Below are positions 51,423 through 59,844 of a DNA stretch of 64,000 nucleotides, piece by piece (position 1 is the stretch's first letter; every line of letters starts with the position of its first letter). The notes under the pieces were generated by a model that was given only the letters and a program-made list of their open reading frames with translations, was not told the DNA's origin and searched no databases. The DNA is from DAOUBP01 sp964513075 (GTDB lineage: Bacteria > Chloroflexota > Anaerolineae > CG2-30-64-16): positions 53,195-117,194 of the forward strand of contig CAZELR010000003.1 in NCBI GenBank assembly GCA_964513075.1. Reading direction: 5' to 3'. A program made the position numbers and the translations under genes.

Positions 51423-52697
51423 CTATTGTTTCGGCAATTCAGCAACGACGCCATCGGCCCACCAGTACATGCAGTACTTGCAGCTCAGGCCTTCGGCGCC
51501 GGGCGGGAACTGATCGAGGTCGGCTTGCACCATCTTCTCGCCGGCCGGGACGACCACGTTGCCCTTGTTGTCCTTGATCTCACCGGCGAAGACGTCGAAG
51601 CGGGTGAACTCACCCTTCAGCATCTTGGCCAGGGTATCCTTGACCATCTGAATGTCGGCAGCGGGCAGGTCGGCCATGCCCTTGGTGAGCTGTTGGCCTT
51701 CCATGAAGCCGAAGAGGCCCAGCGCACCGGTGTCGGCATCGAAGTAGTCGAAGCCGGGCTTGTAGGTCTTATCCATCACGCCCAAGGCGATCTTGGTGTA
51801 GATCTTGCCCCAATCCCAGTAGATGGTGGTGAGGCAGCGCTCGACCTTGCAGGAGCCGACCCAGTCGTAGGTGATGCCCCACTTGCCCTTGGCCTGCGCG
51901 ACATCAGCCGGGGCCGGCGTGTCAGCGCCGGTGAAGACCACCTGCGCACCGGCGTCCATCAGAGACTCAGCCGCGGCTTTTTCCTGGATCGGATCGTGCC
52001 AGGTGTTGATCCAGCGCACGTCCATGGTGCATTCAGGGCAGGTCTTCTTCATGCCCAACGCAAACGCGTTGCCCAGGCGCAGTTCTTCGGGAATGGGGAA
52101 GGTGGCGATGTAGCCAAGTTTCGGGTTGTTGTCCATCTTGGCGCGTGACCCGGCGACCATGCCCGCCAGGTATTTCATGTCTTCCATTGCGCCCATCAGG
52201 TTGCCGAAATTCGCGTTGTTGCTCTTGTAGCCGCTGACATGGATGAACGTGATGTCAGGGAACTCCTCAGCCACGGTGCCGGTGGCGTCCATATAGCCAA
52301 AGGAGGTCGTGAAGATCAGGTTGAAGCCCTTGCGCGCCAGCGAGCGAATCACCTGCTCGGCTTCAGCGCCCTCAGGCACGTTCTCCACGTAGGCGACGTG
52401 TGAGTTGGGGACGTTCTTTTCGACATAGACCAGACCGTCGTAGTGCGCCTGGCTCCAACCGCCATCATCATGCGGGCCAATCAGCACGCCGGCGACGTTG
52501 AACTTGCCGGCAACGACGTCGGGGATCTGCAGGCCGGCTGCTTCAGCCGGCGCAGCCGGGGCCGCAGCTGGTGCGGCAGTTGCCTCAACCGGTGCAGCCG
52601 CCGGTGCAGCCGTCGGAGCGGCGGCTGGGGCACAGGCGCCGACGAACATCGAGATGACCGTCAGTAGGGCGATCACGCCCCAAATCTGCTTACGCAT
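51423..52697 (-). CDS. BMP-family binding lipoprotein (importer 2)
   Basis: The 424-residue protein has a lipoprotein signal ending FVGAC (Cys22), a ~35-residue Ala/Pro/Thr linker and a BMP-type binding fold (GVLIGPHDDGGWSQAHYDGL; LIFTTSFGYMDATGTVAEEFPD; HVSGYKSNNANFGN). The DDGGWSQ start is typical of members that bind purine bases or nucleosides. A C-terminal Cys pair (CKYC) and others (CPEC, CKVERC) may form disulfides. GGAGGAG precedes the ATG. It is the first gene of importer operon 2 and diverges from adeC, which suggests adenine or adenosine as ligand. Confidence 0.9.
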   Translation of the reverse strand: MRKQIWGVIALLTVISMFVGACAPAAAPTAAPAAAPVEATAAPAAAPAAPAEAAGLQIPDVVAGKFNVAGVLIGPHDDGGWSQAHYDGLVYVEKNVPNSHVAYVENVPEGAEAEQVIRSLARKGFNLIFTTSFGYMDATGTVAEEFPDITFIHVSGYKSNNANFGNLMGAMEDMKYLAGMVAGSRAKMDNNPKLGYIATFPIPEELRLGNAFALGMKKTCPECTMDVRWINTWHDPIQEKAAAESLMDAGAQVVFTGADTPAPADVAQAKGKWGITYDWVGSCKVERCLTTIYWDWGKIYTKIALGVMDKTYKPGFDYFDADTGALGLFGFMEGQQLTKGMADLPAADIQMVKDTLAKMLKGEFTRFDVFAGEIKDNKGNVVVPAGEKMVQADLDQFPPGAEGLSCKYCMYWWADGVVAELPKQ

Positions 52698-52753
52698 ACA
52701 ACTCTCCTCCTCATGGAAATGTATAGCATGGCGCGCGAAGTGTGGACCAAGGT

Positions 52754-52851
52754 GTCAGCGCGCTGACCTCTATAGGTACATTCTAGCCCATAGTGGCGCG
52801 TTGCGCAAATGACTCGCGTCATGTCATGCATGCGCTGCCGTGTGGTATAAT
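52754..52851. promoter_or_regulatory. Divergent adeC / importer 2 promoter region with two palindromes
   Basis: For importer 2 (-): TTGCGC (52803-52808) and TAGAAT (52780-52785) with a 17-base spacer. For adeC (+): extended -10 TGGTATAAT with TATAAT at 52846-52851 and no good -35. A perfect 14-bp palindrome GTCAGCGCGCTGAC (52754-52767) lies just downstream of the importer start, and ATGAC-TCGC-GTCAT (52809-52822) lies next to its -35 and ~24 bases before the adeC -10. One regulator could control both directions. Confidence 0.65.
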
Positions 52852-52892
52852 CGGCGAATCTACAGCATGGGTTCCACAAGGAGGATCGCACA

Positions 52893-54605
52893 ATGGCAGA
52901 GATAAGCACTTTGGTGCGGGCCGCGCGCGGTGATGCGCCGGCGGACCTCTTGTTGCGCAATGCCAATCTGGTAAATGTATACTCCGGTGAGATCTACCCC
53001 ACGGATATTGCCGTGCTGGATGATCGGATCATTGGCATCGGGCCGGGCTACGCAGCGCACAAGGAAGTCGATCTTAAGGGAAGCTACCTGGCGCCAGGCC
53101 TCATCGATGCGCACGTGCACATCGAGAGCGCGATGGTGGGCGTGCGGCAGTTCGCGGCCGCGGTGGTGCCGCGCGGTGTCACCGCTGTTGTTGCCGACCC
53201 GCACGAGATCACCAACGTGTTGGGCCTGGATGGCATCCGCTATATGTTCGACCAGGCCAAGTACGGCCAGCTAAGCATGTATGTGATGGTGCCCTCATGC
53301 GTGCCGGCCACCCACATGGCCACAGCGGGCGCCTATCTGGAAGCCAAGGATATCGCCGCGTTGCAGAACGATCGCTGGGTGCTGGGCCTGGCGGAAATGA
53401 TGAATTACGTGGGCGTCGTCAACGAAGATCCGGGCGTCATGGAGAAGATCGAAGCCTTCAAGACGCGCGTTTTGGATGGCCATGCGCCGGGTTTCAGTGG
53501 TAAATCCCTGAACGCCTATGTGGCGGCGGGGATCGGCTCGGATCACGAGTGCACCACAGTAGCCGAAGCCCAGGAGAAGCTGCGCCTGGGAATGTACATC
53601 TTGATGCGTGAGGCGACTAACGCACACGATCTGGCCACCCTTTTGCCGTTGGTTTCACCCCACAATGCGCGCCGTATTTGCTTCTGCACGGATGACCGTC
53701 ACCCCGGCGATCTGTTGGATCAGGGCAGCGTGGACTACCTTGTGCGCACCGCCATCCGTTCAGGAGTTGACCTGGTGACCGCGATTCGCATGGCCACGCT
53801 CAATACTGCCGAGTGGTTCCGCATGTACGACCGCGGGGGCATTCGGCCCGGCAATCGCGCCGATCTGATCGTGTTCGATGATCCGCAAGAGTTCGCCGTG
53901 CGTCTGGTGGTGCGCGGGGGTCAGCTCGTCGCCGAGAATGGTAAACTGCTGCCATTCGACGTGCGTGAACGTCCATCCTATCTGCGCGGCTCGATGAACG
54001 TCAACTGGCACACCGTTAATTTCACCATTCCCGCCGAAGGCCACCGCGCCCATGTGATCGGCGTCTTGCCCGACCAGCTCACAACCGAGGACCGTGTGCT
54101 GGAGATCCCGTCCATTTCAGGTGTCGCGCGACCGGACCCGGAGCGGGATATCATCAAAATTGCCGTGATTGAACGGCACATGGCTACCGGCAACATGGGC
54201 AAGGGATTTGTGCAAGGACTGGGGCTGCGGCGGGGCGCCATCGCGTCGACGATCGCACATGATCACCACAATCTGATTGTTGCCGGCGCCGATAACATTT
54301 CGCTCACGACTGCGGCTGCAGCGGTGGCCGACATGGGCGGCGGCCTGGCAGTGGCCGACGGCATCCGCATTTTGGCCCGACTTCCGCTGCCGGTGGCCGG
54401 CCTCATGTCCAACAAGCCGATCCAGGAGGTGCGCCGGCAGTTGGACGAAGTTATCGGCGCCGCGCATAGCCTGGGCTCTGAGCTGCATGATCCGTTTATG
54501 GCGCTCGGCTTTTTGGCGCTGGAAGTGATCCCCCACTTGAAACTGACCGATCAGGGGTTGGTGGATGTAGATAAGTTTGAGTTTGTGCCGTTGTGGGTTG
54601 ATTAA
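52893..54605 (+). CDS. ade: Adenine deaminase (AdeC/Ade type)
   Basis: The amidohydrolase converts adenine to hypoxanthine and ammonia. The 570-residue protein matches bacterial adenine deaminase, with LAPGLIDAHVHIESAMV (metal His pair), VADPHEITNVLG, CTDDRHPGDLLDQG and a C-terminal family-specific domain (FVQGLGLRRGAIASTIAHDHHN). GGAGG precedes the ATG. It diverges from the BMP importer 2, 195 bases apart, so uptake and deamination of adenine are likely coregulated. Its product feeds the molybdenum hydroxylases. Confidence 0.95.
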   Translation: MAEISTLVRAARGDAPADLLLRNANLVNVYSGEIYPTDIAVLDDRIIGIGPGYAAHKEVDLKGSYLAPGLIDAHVHIESAMVGVRQFAAAVVPRGVTAVVADPHEITNVLGLDGIRYMFDQAKYGQLSMYVMVPSCVPATHMATAGAYLEAKDIAALQNDRWVLGLAEMMNYVGVVNEDPGVMEKIEAFKTRVLDGHAPGFSGKSLNAYVAAGIGSDHECTTVAEAQEKLRLGMYILMREATNAHDLATLLPLVSPHNARRICFCTDDRHPGDLLDQGSVDYLVRTAIRSGVDLVTAIRMATLNTAEWFRMYDRGGIRPGNRADLIVFDDPQEFAVRLVVRGGQLVAENGKLLPFDVRERPSYLRGSMNVNWHTVNFTIPAEGHRAHVIGVLPDQLTTEDRVLEIPSISGVARPDPERDIIKIAVIERHMATGNMGKGFVQGLGLRRGAIASTIAHDHHNLIVAGADNISLTTAAAAVADMGGGLAVADGIRILARLPLPVAGLMSNKPIQEVRRQLDEVIGAAHSLGSELHDPFMALGFLALEVIPHLKLTDQGLVDVDKFEFVPLWVD

Positions 54606-54620
54606 AATCAGGAGCGATTC

Positions 54621-55733
54621 GTGTCTATCACACCGCGCGCACGTGTGCTCGCCGCAATCCGCCACCAGGAAACCGACTACGTCCCCTATGGCTTGCACGC
54701 TGTGCCTGTCGTCTGGGAGAAAGTATGTCTGCACTACGGCCTGCGGGATCATCACGAAGCGATGGCGTTCATCGGCAACCACATCGTCAAGATCGGTTCC
54801 GACTTTAACTACAATCCTTGGGCGGTCGATGTCGGCCAGGTGGAACTGACCCCCAGCGGTGGGCCGGTTCATACGGATGCTGACTGCGAGGGATTGCTCC
54901 ATACCGATGAGTTCGGCTGCATCTGGGATCGCCGCGGCAGCTTGCCCCATCCCGTCGCCTATCCGCTCGGCGAAGTGCCCGACGGCGAGTTGATGCACGC
55001 GCTGAAGGCTTATCAGATGCCGGATCCGCGCCGCGCCGGGCGCTTCGACAGCGCGCTCAAGCTGGCCGACCGCTACCGGGACAACCTGTTTCTTTTCGGC
55101 AAGCTAGGCATGTGCCTCTTTGAGCGCGCCTGGAGCATTCGGGGCATGGACAAAATCCTGGTGGACATGATCGAGCGGCCGGAGTTTGTCGAGGAGTTGC
55201 TGGACCGGATCCTCTACGAGTGGAACCTGCCGATCATCGCCCAGCAGTTGGCGATCGGCGTCGATGGCTTCTACTTTGCTGAAGACTGGGGCAGCGAGAG
55301 ATCGCTTTTGTTCAGTCCGAAACACTGGCGGCGCTTCGTCAAGCCGCGGCTGGCGATCATGTATGAGCGCTGTCGGCAGGCAGGTGTGATTGTGGGCCAG
55401 CACTCTGACGGCGCGGTGGGCGCCCTCTTCCCCGACCTGATCGAGATCGGCCTTCAGGTGTTCAACCCGCTCTCGCCGACGATCATGAATCCGGCCGAGT
55501 ACAAGGCGAAGTGGGGTGACAAGCTCACTTTCTATGGCGGCATCGACGTGGAGCGGCTGATGCCGTTCGGCGCCCCCGACGATGTACGCCAGGAAGTGCG
55601 CACTATGGCAAGGCTGATGGGCCGCGGGGGTGGCTACATCTTGCAGACATCGCACACTTGCCTGGAAGATGTGCCCATTGAAAACCTTGTGGCCTTCATC
55701 GAAGAGGTGCGCACGATGGCAGGGCTGGTGTGA
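54621..55733 (+). CDS. Uroporphyrinogen-decarboxylase-family protein (methyltransferase-like)
   Basis: The 370-residue TIM barrel has the URO-D superfamily layout: start TPRARVLAAIRHQETDYVPYG, FAEDWGSERSLLFSPKHWRRF, HSDGAVGALFPDLIEIGLQ and YGGIDVERLMPFG. It is not true HemE; it looks like the group that includes corrinoid-dependent methyltransferases such as MtaA, but a clear zinc Cys/His set is not certain (HSDG with a late HTCLED). Starts with GTG after CAGGAG, 15 bases from the adeC stop, so the two are likely cotranscribed. Role in purine use unknown. Confidence 0.8.
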   Translation: MSITPRARVLAAIRHQETDYVPYGLHAVPVVWEKVCLHYGLRDHHEAMAFIGNHIVKIGSDFNYNPWAVDVGQVELTPSGGPVHTDADCEGLLHTDEFGCIWDRRGSLPHPVAYPLGEVPDGELMHALKAYQMPDPRRAGRFDSALKLADRYRDNLFLFGKLGMCLFERAWSIRGMDKILVDMIERPEFVEELLDRILYEWNLPIIAQQLAIGVDGFYFAEDWGSERSLLFSPKHWRRFVKPRLAIMYERCRQAGVIVGQHSDGAVGALFPDLIEIGLQVFNPLSPTIMNPAEYKAKWGDKLTFYGGIDVERLMPFGAPDDVRQEVRTMARLMGRGGGYILQTSHTCLEDVPIENLVAFIEEVRTMAGLV

Positions 55734-55796
55734 GAGGCTTATTTAGGCAGCCGTAACTTGAGCTGCCAGGCAGGGGGTGGGGAGCGGGTCGCGCAC

Positions 55797-55825
55797 TTGC
55801 AGCATGTCCCCTTCTCGTGTAAAAT
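55797..55825 (+). promoter_or_regulatory. Promoter of the small-protein / nuo operon
   Basis: TTGCAG (55797-55802) and TAAAAT (55820-55825) with a 17-base spacer lie 44 bases before the ATG at 55869. A GGCAGC/GCTGCC hairpin (55746-55767) just upstream could end the URO-D transcript, though it has no T-run. Confidence 0.6.
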
Positions 55826-55868
55826 ACCTTCCTAAGGCGCAAGCCCGTTTTCTCTTTATAGGTGCAAC

Positions 55869-56093
55869 ATGTCTGACTTGCCCACTCCCACTGTAGCGCT
55901 TGACGAGCCGGGTTTTCATCAGCTCAAGCAGATCACCATACGCAGCGATGACGAAATCGAGGCCGTGAACCAACTGCTGGCTGACGGCTGGCGTGTGATG
56001 AGTATCGGTCAGCGTTCCGATGCTACCGTCTATGTGCTTGGCCGTGCCGACAAAAAGCAGAAGACCAGAACCGGATTTCTGCAGCTAGACTAG
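55869..56093 (+). CDS. Small hypothetical protein
   Basis: The 74-residue soluble protein is not one I recognise. It is acidic in the middle (RSDDEIEAVNQLLADGWRVMSIGQ) and ends with a basic patch and LQLD. The LLADGWRVMSIG stretch resembles short beta-alpha proteins that cap a larger partner. It begins 44 bases after a good promoter and lies 55 bases before nuoB, so it is probably the first gene of that operon. Confidence 0.6.
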   Translation: MSDLPTPTVALDEPGFHQLKQITIRSDDEIEAVNQLLADGWRVMSIGQRSDATVYVLGRADKKQKTRTGFLQLD

Positions 56094-56148
56094 ATCAATC
56101 GCAAGCGATCCGCAGATCGCCCGCAGTACATGCAATGAGGATGTGCTC

Positions 56149-56769
56149 ATGAAGATTGACGAACCCGAGCTTCCCGAAGAACTCAAGAAGAGTGTCTTTC
56201 TGACCACCGTAGACAACGTCTATAACTGGGGCCGGGCGCGGTCTATGTGGCCAATGTCGTTTGGCCTGGCCTGTTGCGCCATCGAGTTCATGGCCGTGGG
56301 CGGGGCCCGCTTCGACCTGAGCCGGTTCGGCATGGAGATCATGCGGGCTTCGCCGCGGCAGGCAGACCTGATGATCATTTCCGGAACGGTCACCAAGAAG
56401 ATGCTGCCGAACATCGTACGGCTCTATAACCAAATGGCCGAACCTAAGTATGTGATGGCCATGGGCGCGTGCGCGACGTCCGGCGGGCCATTTAAAGAAG
56501 GCTACAATGTCGTCTCCGGCATCGACAAACATGTCCCGGTTGACGTGTACGTGCCCGGCTGCCCGCCCACGCCGGACGCAGTGCTCTACGGCTTCATGAA
56601 GGTCCACGAAAAGGTTTTCAGCCAGTCAGTGCGCACGGCGCCGTGGTACCGCAAGGATATGCTTAACGAGCCGGTGCCGCTCCCGGTCCTGGGGCCAGAC
56701 CTCATTAACCCGCGTGACCGCGCTGCGCTTGAGAAGTTAGCCGCGCCGAAGGAAGACAGCCATGACTGA
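56149..56769 (+). CDS. nuoB: NADH-quinone oxidoreductase subunit B
   Basis: The 206-residue subunit holds cluster N2, the last Fe-S centre before quinone in complex I. Ligands are seen in FGLACCAIEF (Cys42, Cys43), GACATSGG and VPGCPPTPDA. ATG 56149 is used, with GAGG 8 bases upstream; a GTG two codons earlier is possible. It overlaps the start of nuoCD by 8 bases. It is followed by nuoCD and a NuoI-like gene but by no membrane-arm subunit in this window. Confidence 0.95.
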   Translation: MKIDEPELPEELKKSVFLTTVDNVYNWGRARSMWPMSFGLACCAIEFMAVGGARFDLSRFGMEIMRASPRQADLMIISGTVTKKMLPNIVRLYNQMAEPKYVMAMGACATSGGPFKEGYNVVSGIDKHVPVDVYVPGCPPTPDAVLYGFMKVHEKVFSQSVRTAPWYRKDMLNEPVPLPVLGPDLINPRDRAALEKLAAPKEDSHD

Positions 56770-58501
56770 GACCAACCAAGCTGGCGTTAGCGTTCACCCA
56801 TTCAACGATGCCGTTCCCGGGGCGGTGCTGGAAGTAGCGAAGAATGGACTCGTGGTTTCGGCGGACAAGCTGATCGAGTTAGCCCGGTTTTTGCGTGACC
56901 AGCAGGGATACGATTACTTGTCGATGGTGACCAGCATTGACTGGCCGCAGTATCTGGAAGTCGTTTACTACCTCTTCAGCACAACGAAACCTCAGGATGG
57001 GCTGGTGCTGAAGGTCCGCCTGCCTGATAAGGCTAATCCGATTGTTCCTTCCTTGATTTCTGTTTGGCCCGGCGCCGACTTTCAGGAGCGTGAGGTCTAC
57101 GATATGATGGGCGTCCGTTTCGAGGGACACCCTAACCTGCGCCGTATTCTGCTGTGGGAAGGATTCCAGGGTTATCCGCTGCGGAAGGATTTCAAAGAGC
57201 CGTATTTCGAAGAAGAGACCAAGCCTTTCAAGAGTCGCCATCCGGACGGCAGCCATGTGTGGGCCGAGGATCGCGTGCCGTGGAAGGATAATGTATCCTA
57301 TCCCATCGGCTTCGATCCGGACCTGTGGCGTTCGCCGCAGGTGGAGTACCGGCGCATTATGGGGATTGATGAACCCGCAACAGGCAACGACGCGGATGTC
57401 AAGACCGAAAGAATCCTGGTGAACATGGGTCCGCAGCATCCGAGCACTCACGGCGTGTTTCGTATGGTGCTCGCGATCGAGGGCGAGAACGTGGTCGGCC
57501 TGGAGCCGGAGATCGGCTACCTGCATCGTTGTCACGAGAAGATCGGTGAGCGCAACACCTATCTCATGAACATCCCCTTCACCGACCGGCTGGATTACAT
57601 CAGTTCGATGTCCAATAACCTGGGCTATGTGCTGGCGGTCGAGAAGCTGATGGGGTTGCAGCCCCCGGAGCGGGCCGATTATTTACGCGTCATCATGGTG
57701 GAGTTTGCCCGCATCATCAGCCACTTCATCTCTGTGGGCTCGATGTTTAACGATCTGGGCGCCTATTTCACGCCTTTCCTTTATGGCATCCGCGAACGAG
57801 AGCTGATGCTTGACCTGTTTGAGGCCGTCTCCGGCTCGCGCATGATGTGTAACTACATGCGTTTCGGCGGCGTCGCCGCCGATCTGCCGGCCGGGTGGCT
57901 TGAGCAGGCGCGTGAGGTGGTGTGGAACCGCCTGCCGCGGGTGATGGTGGAACTCGAAACCTTGATGTCTGGCAATGAGATTTTCATCTCACGCGCGCGC
58001 GGGGTAGGCGTTCTGACCGCGCAAGAGGCGGTGGCCTACAGTATGGCCGGCCCGATGCTGCGCGCGTCCGGCGTGCCCTACGATCTGCGCAAGGTTGCAC
58101 CTTACTCGATTTATGACCGTTTTGACTTCGACGTCTGCACTCGGCCTGAAGGAGATGTCTGGGCGCGCTTCCGCGTGCGCATGGATGAGATTTACCAGAG
58201 CATCCGTATCCTGAAGCAGGCGCTCGATGGTATTCCCGAGGGCCCGATCATGTCCGGCAAGAACCAATACCAGGTGCGCGTCCCGGCGGGCGAGGCCTAC
58301 TCGCGTGTTGAGGGTCCGAAGGGCGAACTCGGCTTCTTTGTCGTCAGCGATGGCAAGTCCAGCCCCTACCGCTATCATGTTCGCGCCCCAACCTTCATCA
58401 ACCTGACCAGTCTGGAGAAGATGTGCATCGGTCACAAAGTCGCGGATTCGGTGGTGATCCTGGGTGCCATTGACATCGTATTGGGGGAAGTAGATCGGTA
58501 A
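56762..58501 (+). CDS. nuoCD: NADH-quinone oxidoreductase subunits C and D, fused
   Basis: The 579-residue chain joins NuoC (about 1-190; SMVTSIDWPQYLEVVYYLFS, REVYDMMGVRFEGHPNLRRI) and NuoD (about 215-579; VNMGPQHPSTHGVFRM, EIGYLHRCHEKIGE, SLEKMCIGHKVADSVVILG, ending LGEVDR). The hydrogenase CxxC motifs are absent, so it is a complex I subunit and not a group 4 hydrogenase. CD fusions are known from E. coli and others. It starts inside the end of nuoB with GAAGGA upstream, and nuoI follows at 58521. Confidence 0.95.
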   Translation: MTETNQAGVSVHPFNDAVPGAVLEVAKNGLVVSADKLIELARFLRDQQGYDYLSMVTSIDWPQYLEVVYYLFSTTKPQDGLVLKVRLPDKANPIVPSLISVWPGADFQEREVYDMMGVRFEGHPNLRRILLWEGFQGYPLRKDFKEPYFEEETKPFKSRHPDGSHVWAEDRVPWKDNVSYPIGFDPDLWRSPQVEYRRIMGIDEPATGNDADVKTERILVNMGPQHPSTHGVFRMVLAIEGENVVGLEPEIGYLHRCHEKIGERNTYLMNIPFTDRLDYISSMSNNLGYVLAVEKLMGLQPPERADYLRVIMVEFARIISHFISVGSMFNDLGAYFTPFLYGIRERELMLDLFEAVSGSRMMCNYMRFGGVAADLPAGWLEQAREVVWNRLPRVMVELETLMSGNEIFISRARGVGVLTAQEAVAYSMAGPMLRASGVPYDLRKVAPYSIYDRFDFDVCTRPEGDVWARFRVRMDEIYQSIRILKQALDGIPEGPIMSGKNQYQVRVPAGEAYSRVEGPKGELGFFVVSDGKSSPYRYHVRAPTFINLTSLEKMCIGHKVADSVVILGAIDIVLGEVDR

Positions 58502-58520
58502 GTTGGTCACTGGAGGCAAC

Positions 58521-59789
58521 ATGTTCGGATCCGGTGTTCTCAAAGGCCTGGGCGTCACGCTCAAAGAGTTCGTAGACACCTACATCGACGACATCAAGAA
58601 GATCCCCAGCCGGTACGCGGGCGGGAAGAAAGAGATCGACCAGACGGATGTATCAGCGCAGACCGGTCTCTTCACCATCCAGTACCCGGAGGAACGGCGC
58701 AAGCTTGCCGAGCGGTTGCGCTACATCCCGATGCTGATCTATGATGCGGACACCGGCGAAGACCGTTGTACGGCGTGCGGCATCTGCGCCAAGGTATGCC
58801 CGCCGCAGTGTATCTGGATCGTGCGCGCCAAGGACGAGAACGGTAAACCGCTCACGCGACCGCTTGAGTTCAATATCGACATCTCGATCTGCATGAACTG
58901 CGGCCTGTGCGCGGAGTTTTGCCCGTTCGACTCGATCAAGATGAACAACGATTACGAGATCGCCGCATACCAGCGCATGCCGCACCTCGTGTTCGACTTG
59001 CAGAAGCTGCGCGTGCCAACCACCTATTACGCCAGCATCCGGCCCACTGACTGGGAAGCCGAAGAGACCGCGCGCAAGGCCAAGGAAGCTGAAAAGGCCG
59101 CCAAGCCCGCGCCGGCCCCCAAGGTAGGGGCTGGCGCAAGCCCTGCCCCGCTTGCCTCCGCCCCTCCTGCGCCCGCGCCTGCTACCGCAGTCTCGACACC
59201 CGCGGCCCCGGCGACTTCTGCCCGCACGCCTGAAGAGATCGAGCGATTGAAGGCCGAGGCCGCCGCCCGCCGCGCGGCCAAGGCTGCAGGTGAAGCGGCC
59301 GGAACGCTCGCCCCTGTTGCTGAGGCGCCAGCGGTGGCTGCGCCTGCGCCGGCCGGTGTCGGCGCGCAGCGTACGCCTGAAGAGATCGCGCGCCTGAAGG
59401 CCGAAGCTGCCGCCCGCCGCGCCGCAAAAACTGCCGGCGAAACGGTCGAAACGGTCGCCGCAGCCCCTGCGCCTGAACCGCCAGCGCCCGCAGCTCCGGC
59501 TGCTGAACCCGCGCCGGCCGGTGTCGGCGCGCAGCGTACGCCTGAAGAGATCGCGCGCCTGAAGGCCGAAGCTGCCGCCCGCCGCGCCGCAAAAACTGCC
59601 GGCGAAACGGTCGAAACGGTCGCCGCAGCCCCTGCGCCTGAACCGCCAGCGCCCGCAGCTCCGGCTGCTGAACCCGCGCCGTCCGGTGTCGGCGCGCAGC
59701 GCACGCCCGAGGAGATCGCGCGCCTGAAGGCCGAAGCTGCCGCCCGCCGCGCCGCTAAAGCCGCACAAGGCCCTGGGGATCAGAAGTAG
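58521..59789 (+). CDS. nuoI: NuoI-like 2x[4Fe-4S] subunit with a long Ala/Pro-rich repeat tail
   Basis: The first ~190 residues form a NuoI-type ferredoxin domain with two cubane motifs, CTACGICAKVCPPQC (Cys83, 86, 89, 93) and CMNCGLCAEFCP (Cys124, 127, 130, 134). The remaining ~230 residues are a tail of Ala, Pro, Glu and Lys with recurrent RTPEEIARLKAEAAARRAAK helices, built from a 165-bp DNA repeat. Ordinary NuoI is 150-220 residues. ATG 58521 is chosen for GGAGG upstream. The tail may bind a partner or the membrane surface; its function is unknown. Confidence 0.9.
   Translation: MFGSGVLKGLGVTLKEFVDTYIDDIKKIPSRYAGGKKEIDQTDVSAQTGLFTIQYPEERRKLAERLRYIPMLIYDADTGEDRCTACGICAKVCPPQCIWIVRAKDENGKPLTRPLEFNIDISICMNCGLCAEFCPFDSIKMNNDYEIAAYQRMPHLVFDLQKLRVPTTYYASIRPTDWEAEETARKAKEAEKAAKPAPAPKVGAGASPAPLASAPPAPAPATAVSTPAAPATSARTPEEIERLKAEAAARRAAKAAGEAAGTLAPVAEAPAVAAPAPAGVGAQRTPEEIARLKAEAAARRAAKTAGETVETVAAAPAPEPPAPAAPAAEPAPAGVGAQRTPEEIARLKAEAAARRAAKTAGETVETVAAAPAPEPPAPAAPAAEPAPSGVGAQRTPEEIARLKAEAAARRAAKAAQGPGDQK
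59356..59764 (+). repeat. 165-bp tandem duplication in the nuoI tail
   Basis: Copies run 59356-59520 and 59521-59685 and differ at one base near the end; a third, partial copy runs 59686-59764 with a few changes. Each full copy encodes 55 residues. A diverged older unit lies before them at about 59221-59355. The near identity shows a recent duplication, always in frame. Confidence 0.9.
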
Positions 59790-59844
59790 TCAACGCCAGC
59801 GCAACGCGCAAGGCATCGCCCCGCAGTATGTTACGGAGGGTCCC

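Noticed and set aside
56762..58501. NuoCD as the large subunit of a group 4 NiFe hydrogenase
   Set aside because: Both CxxC nickel-binding motifs are missing and the C-terminus ends LGEVDR as in true NuoD.
58653..59768. A 371-codon antisense frame rich in Gly/Arg/Phe opposite nuoI
   Set aside because: Its repeats are the mirror of the nuoI tail repeats; the plus frame has cubane motifs and a good start, the minus frame has none.
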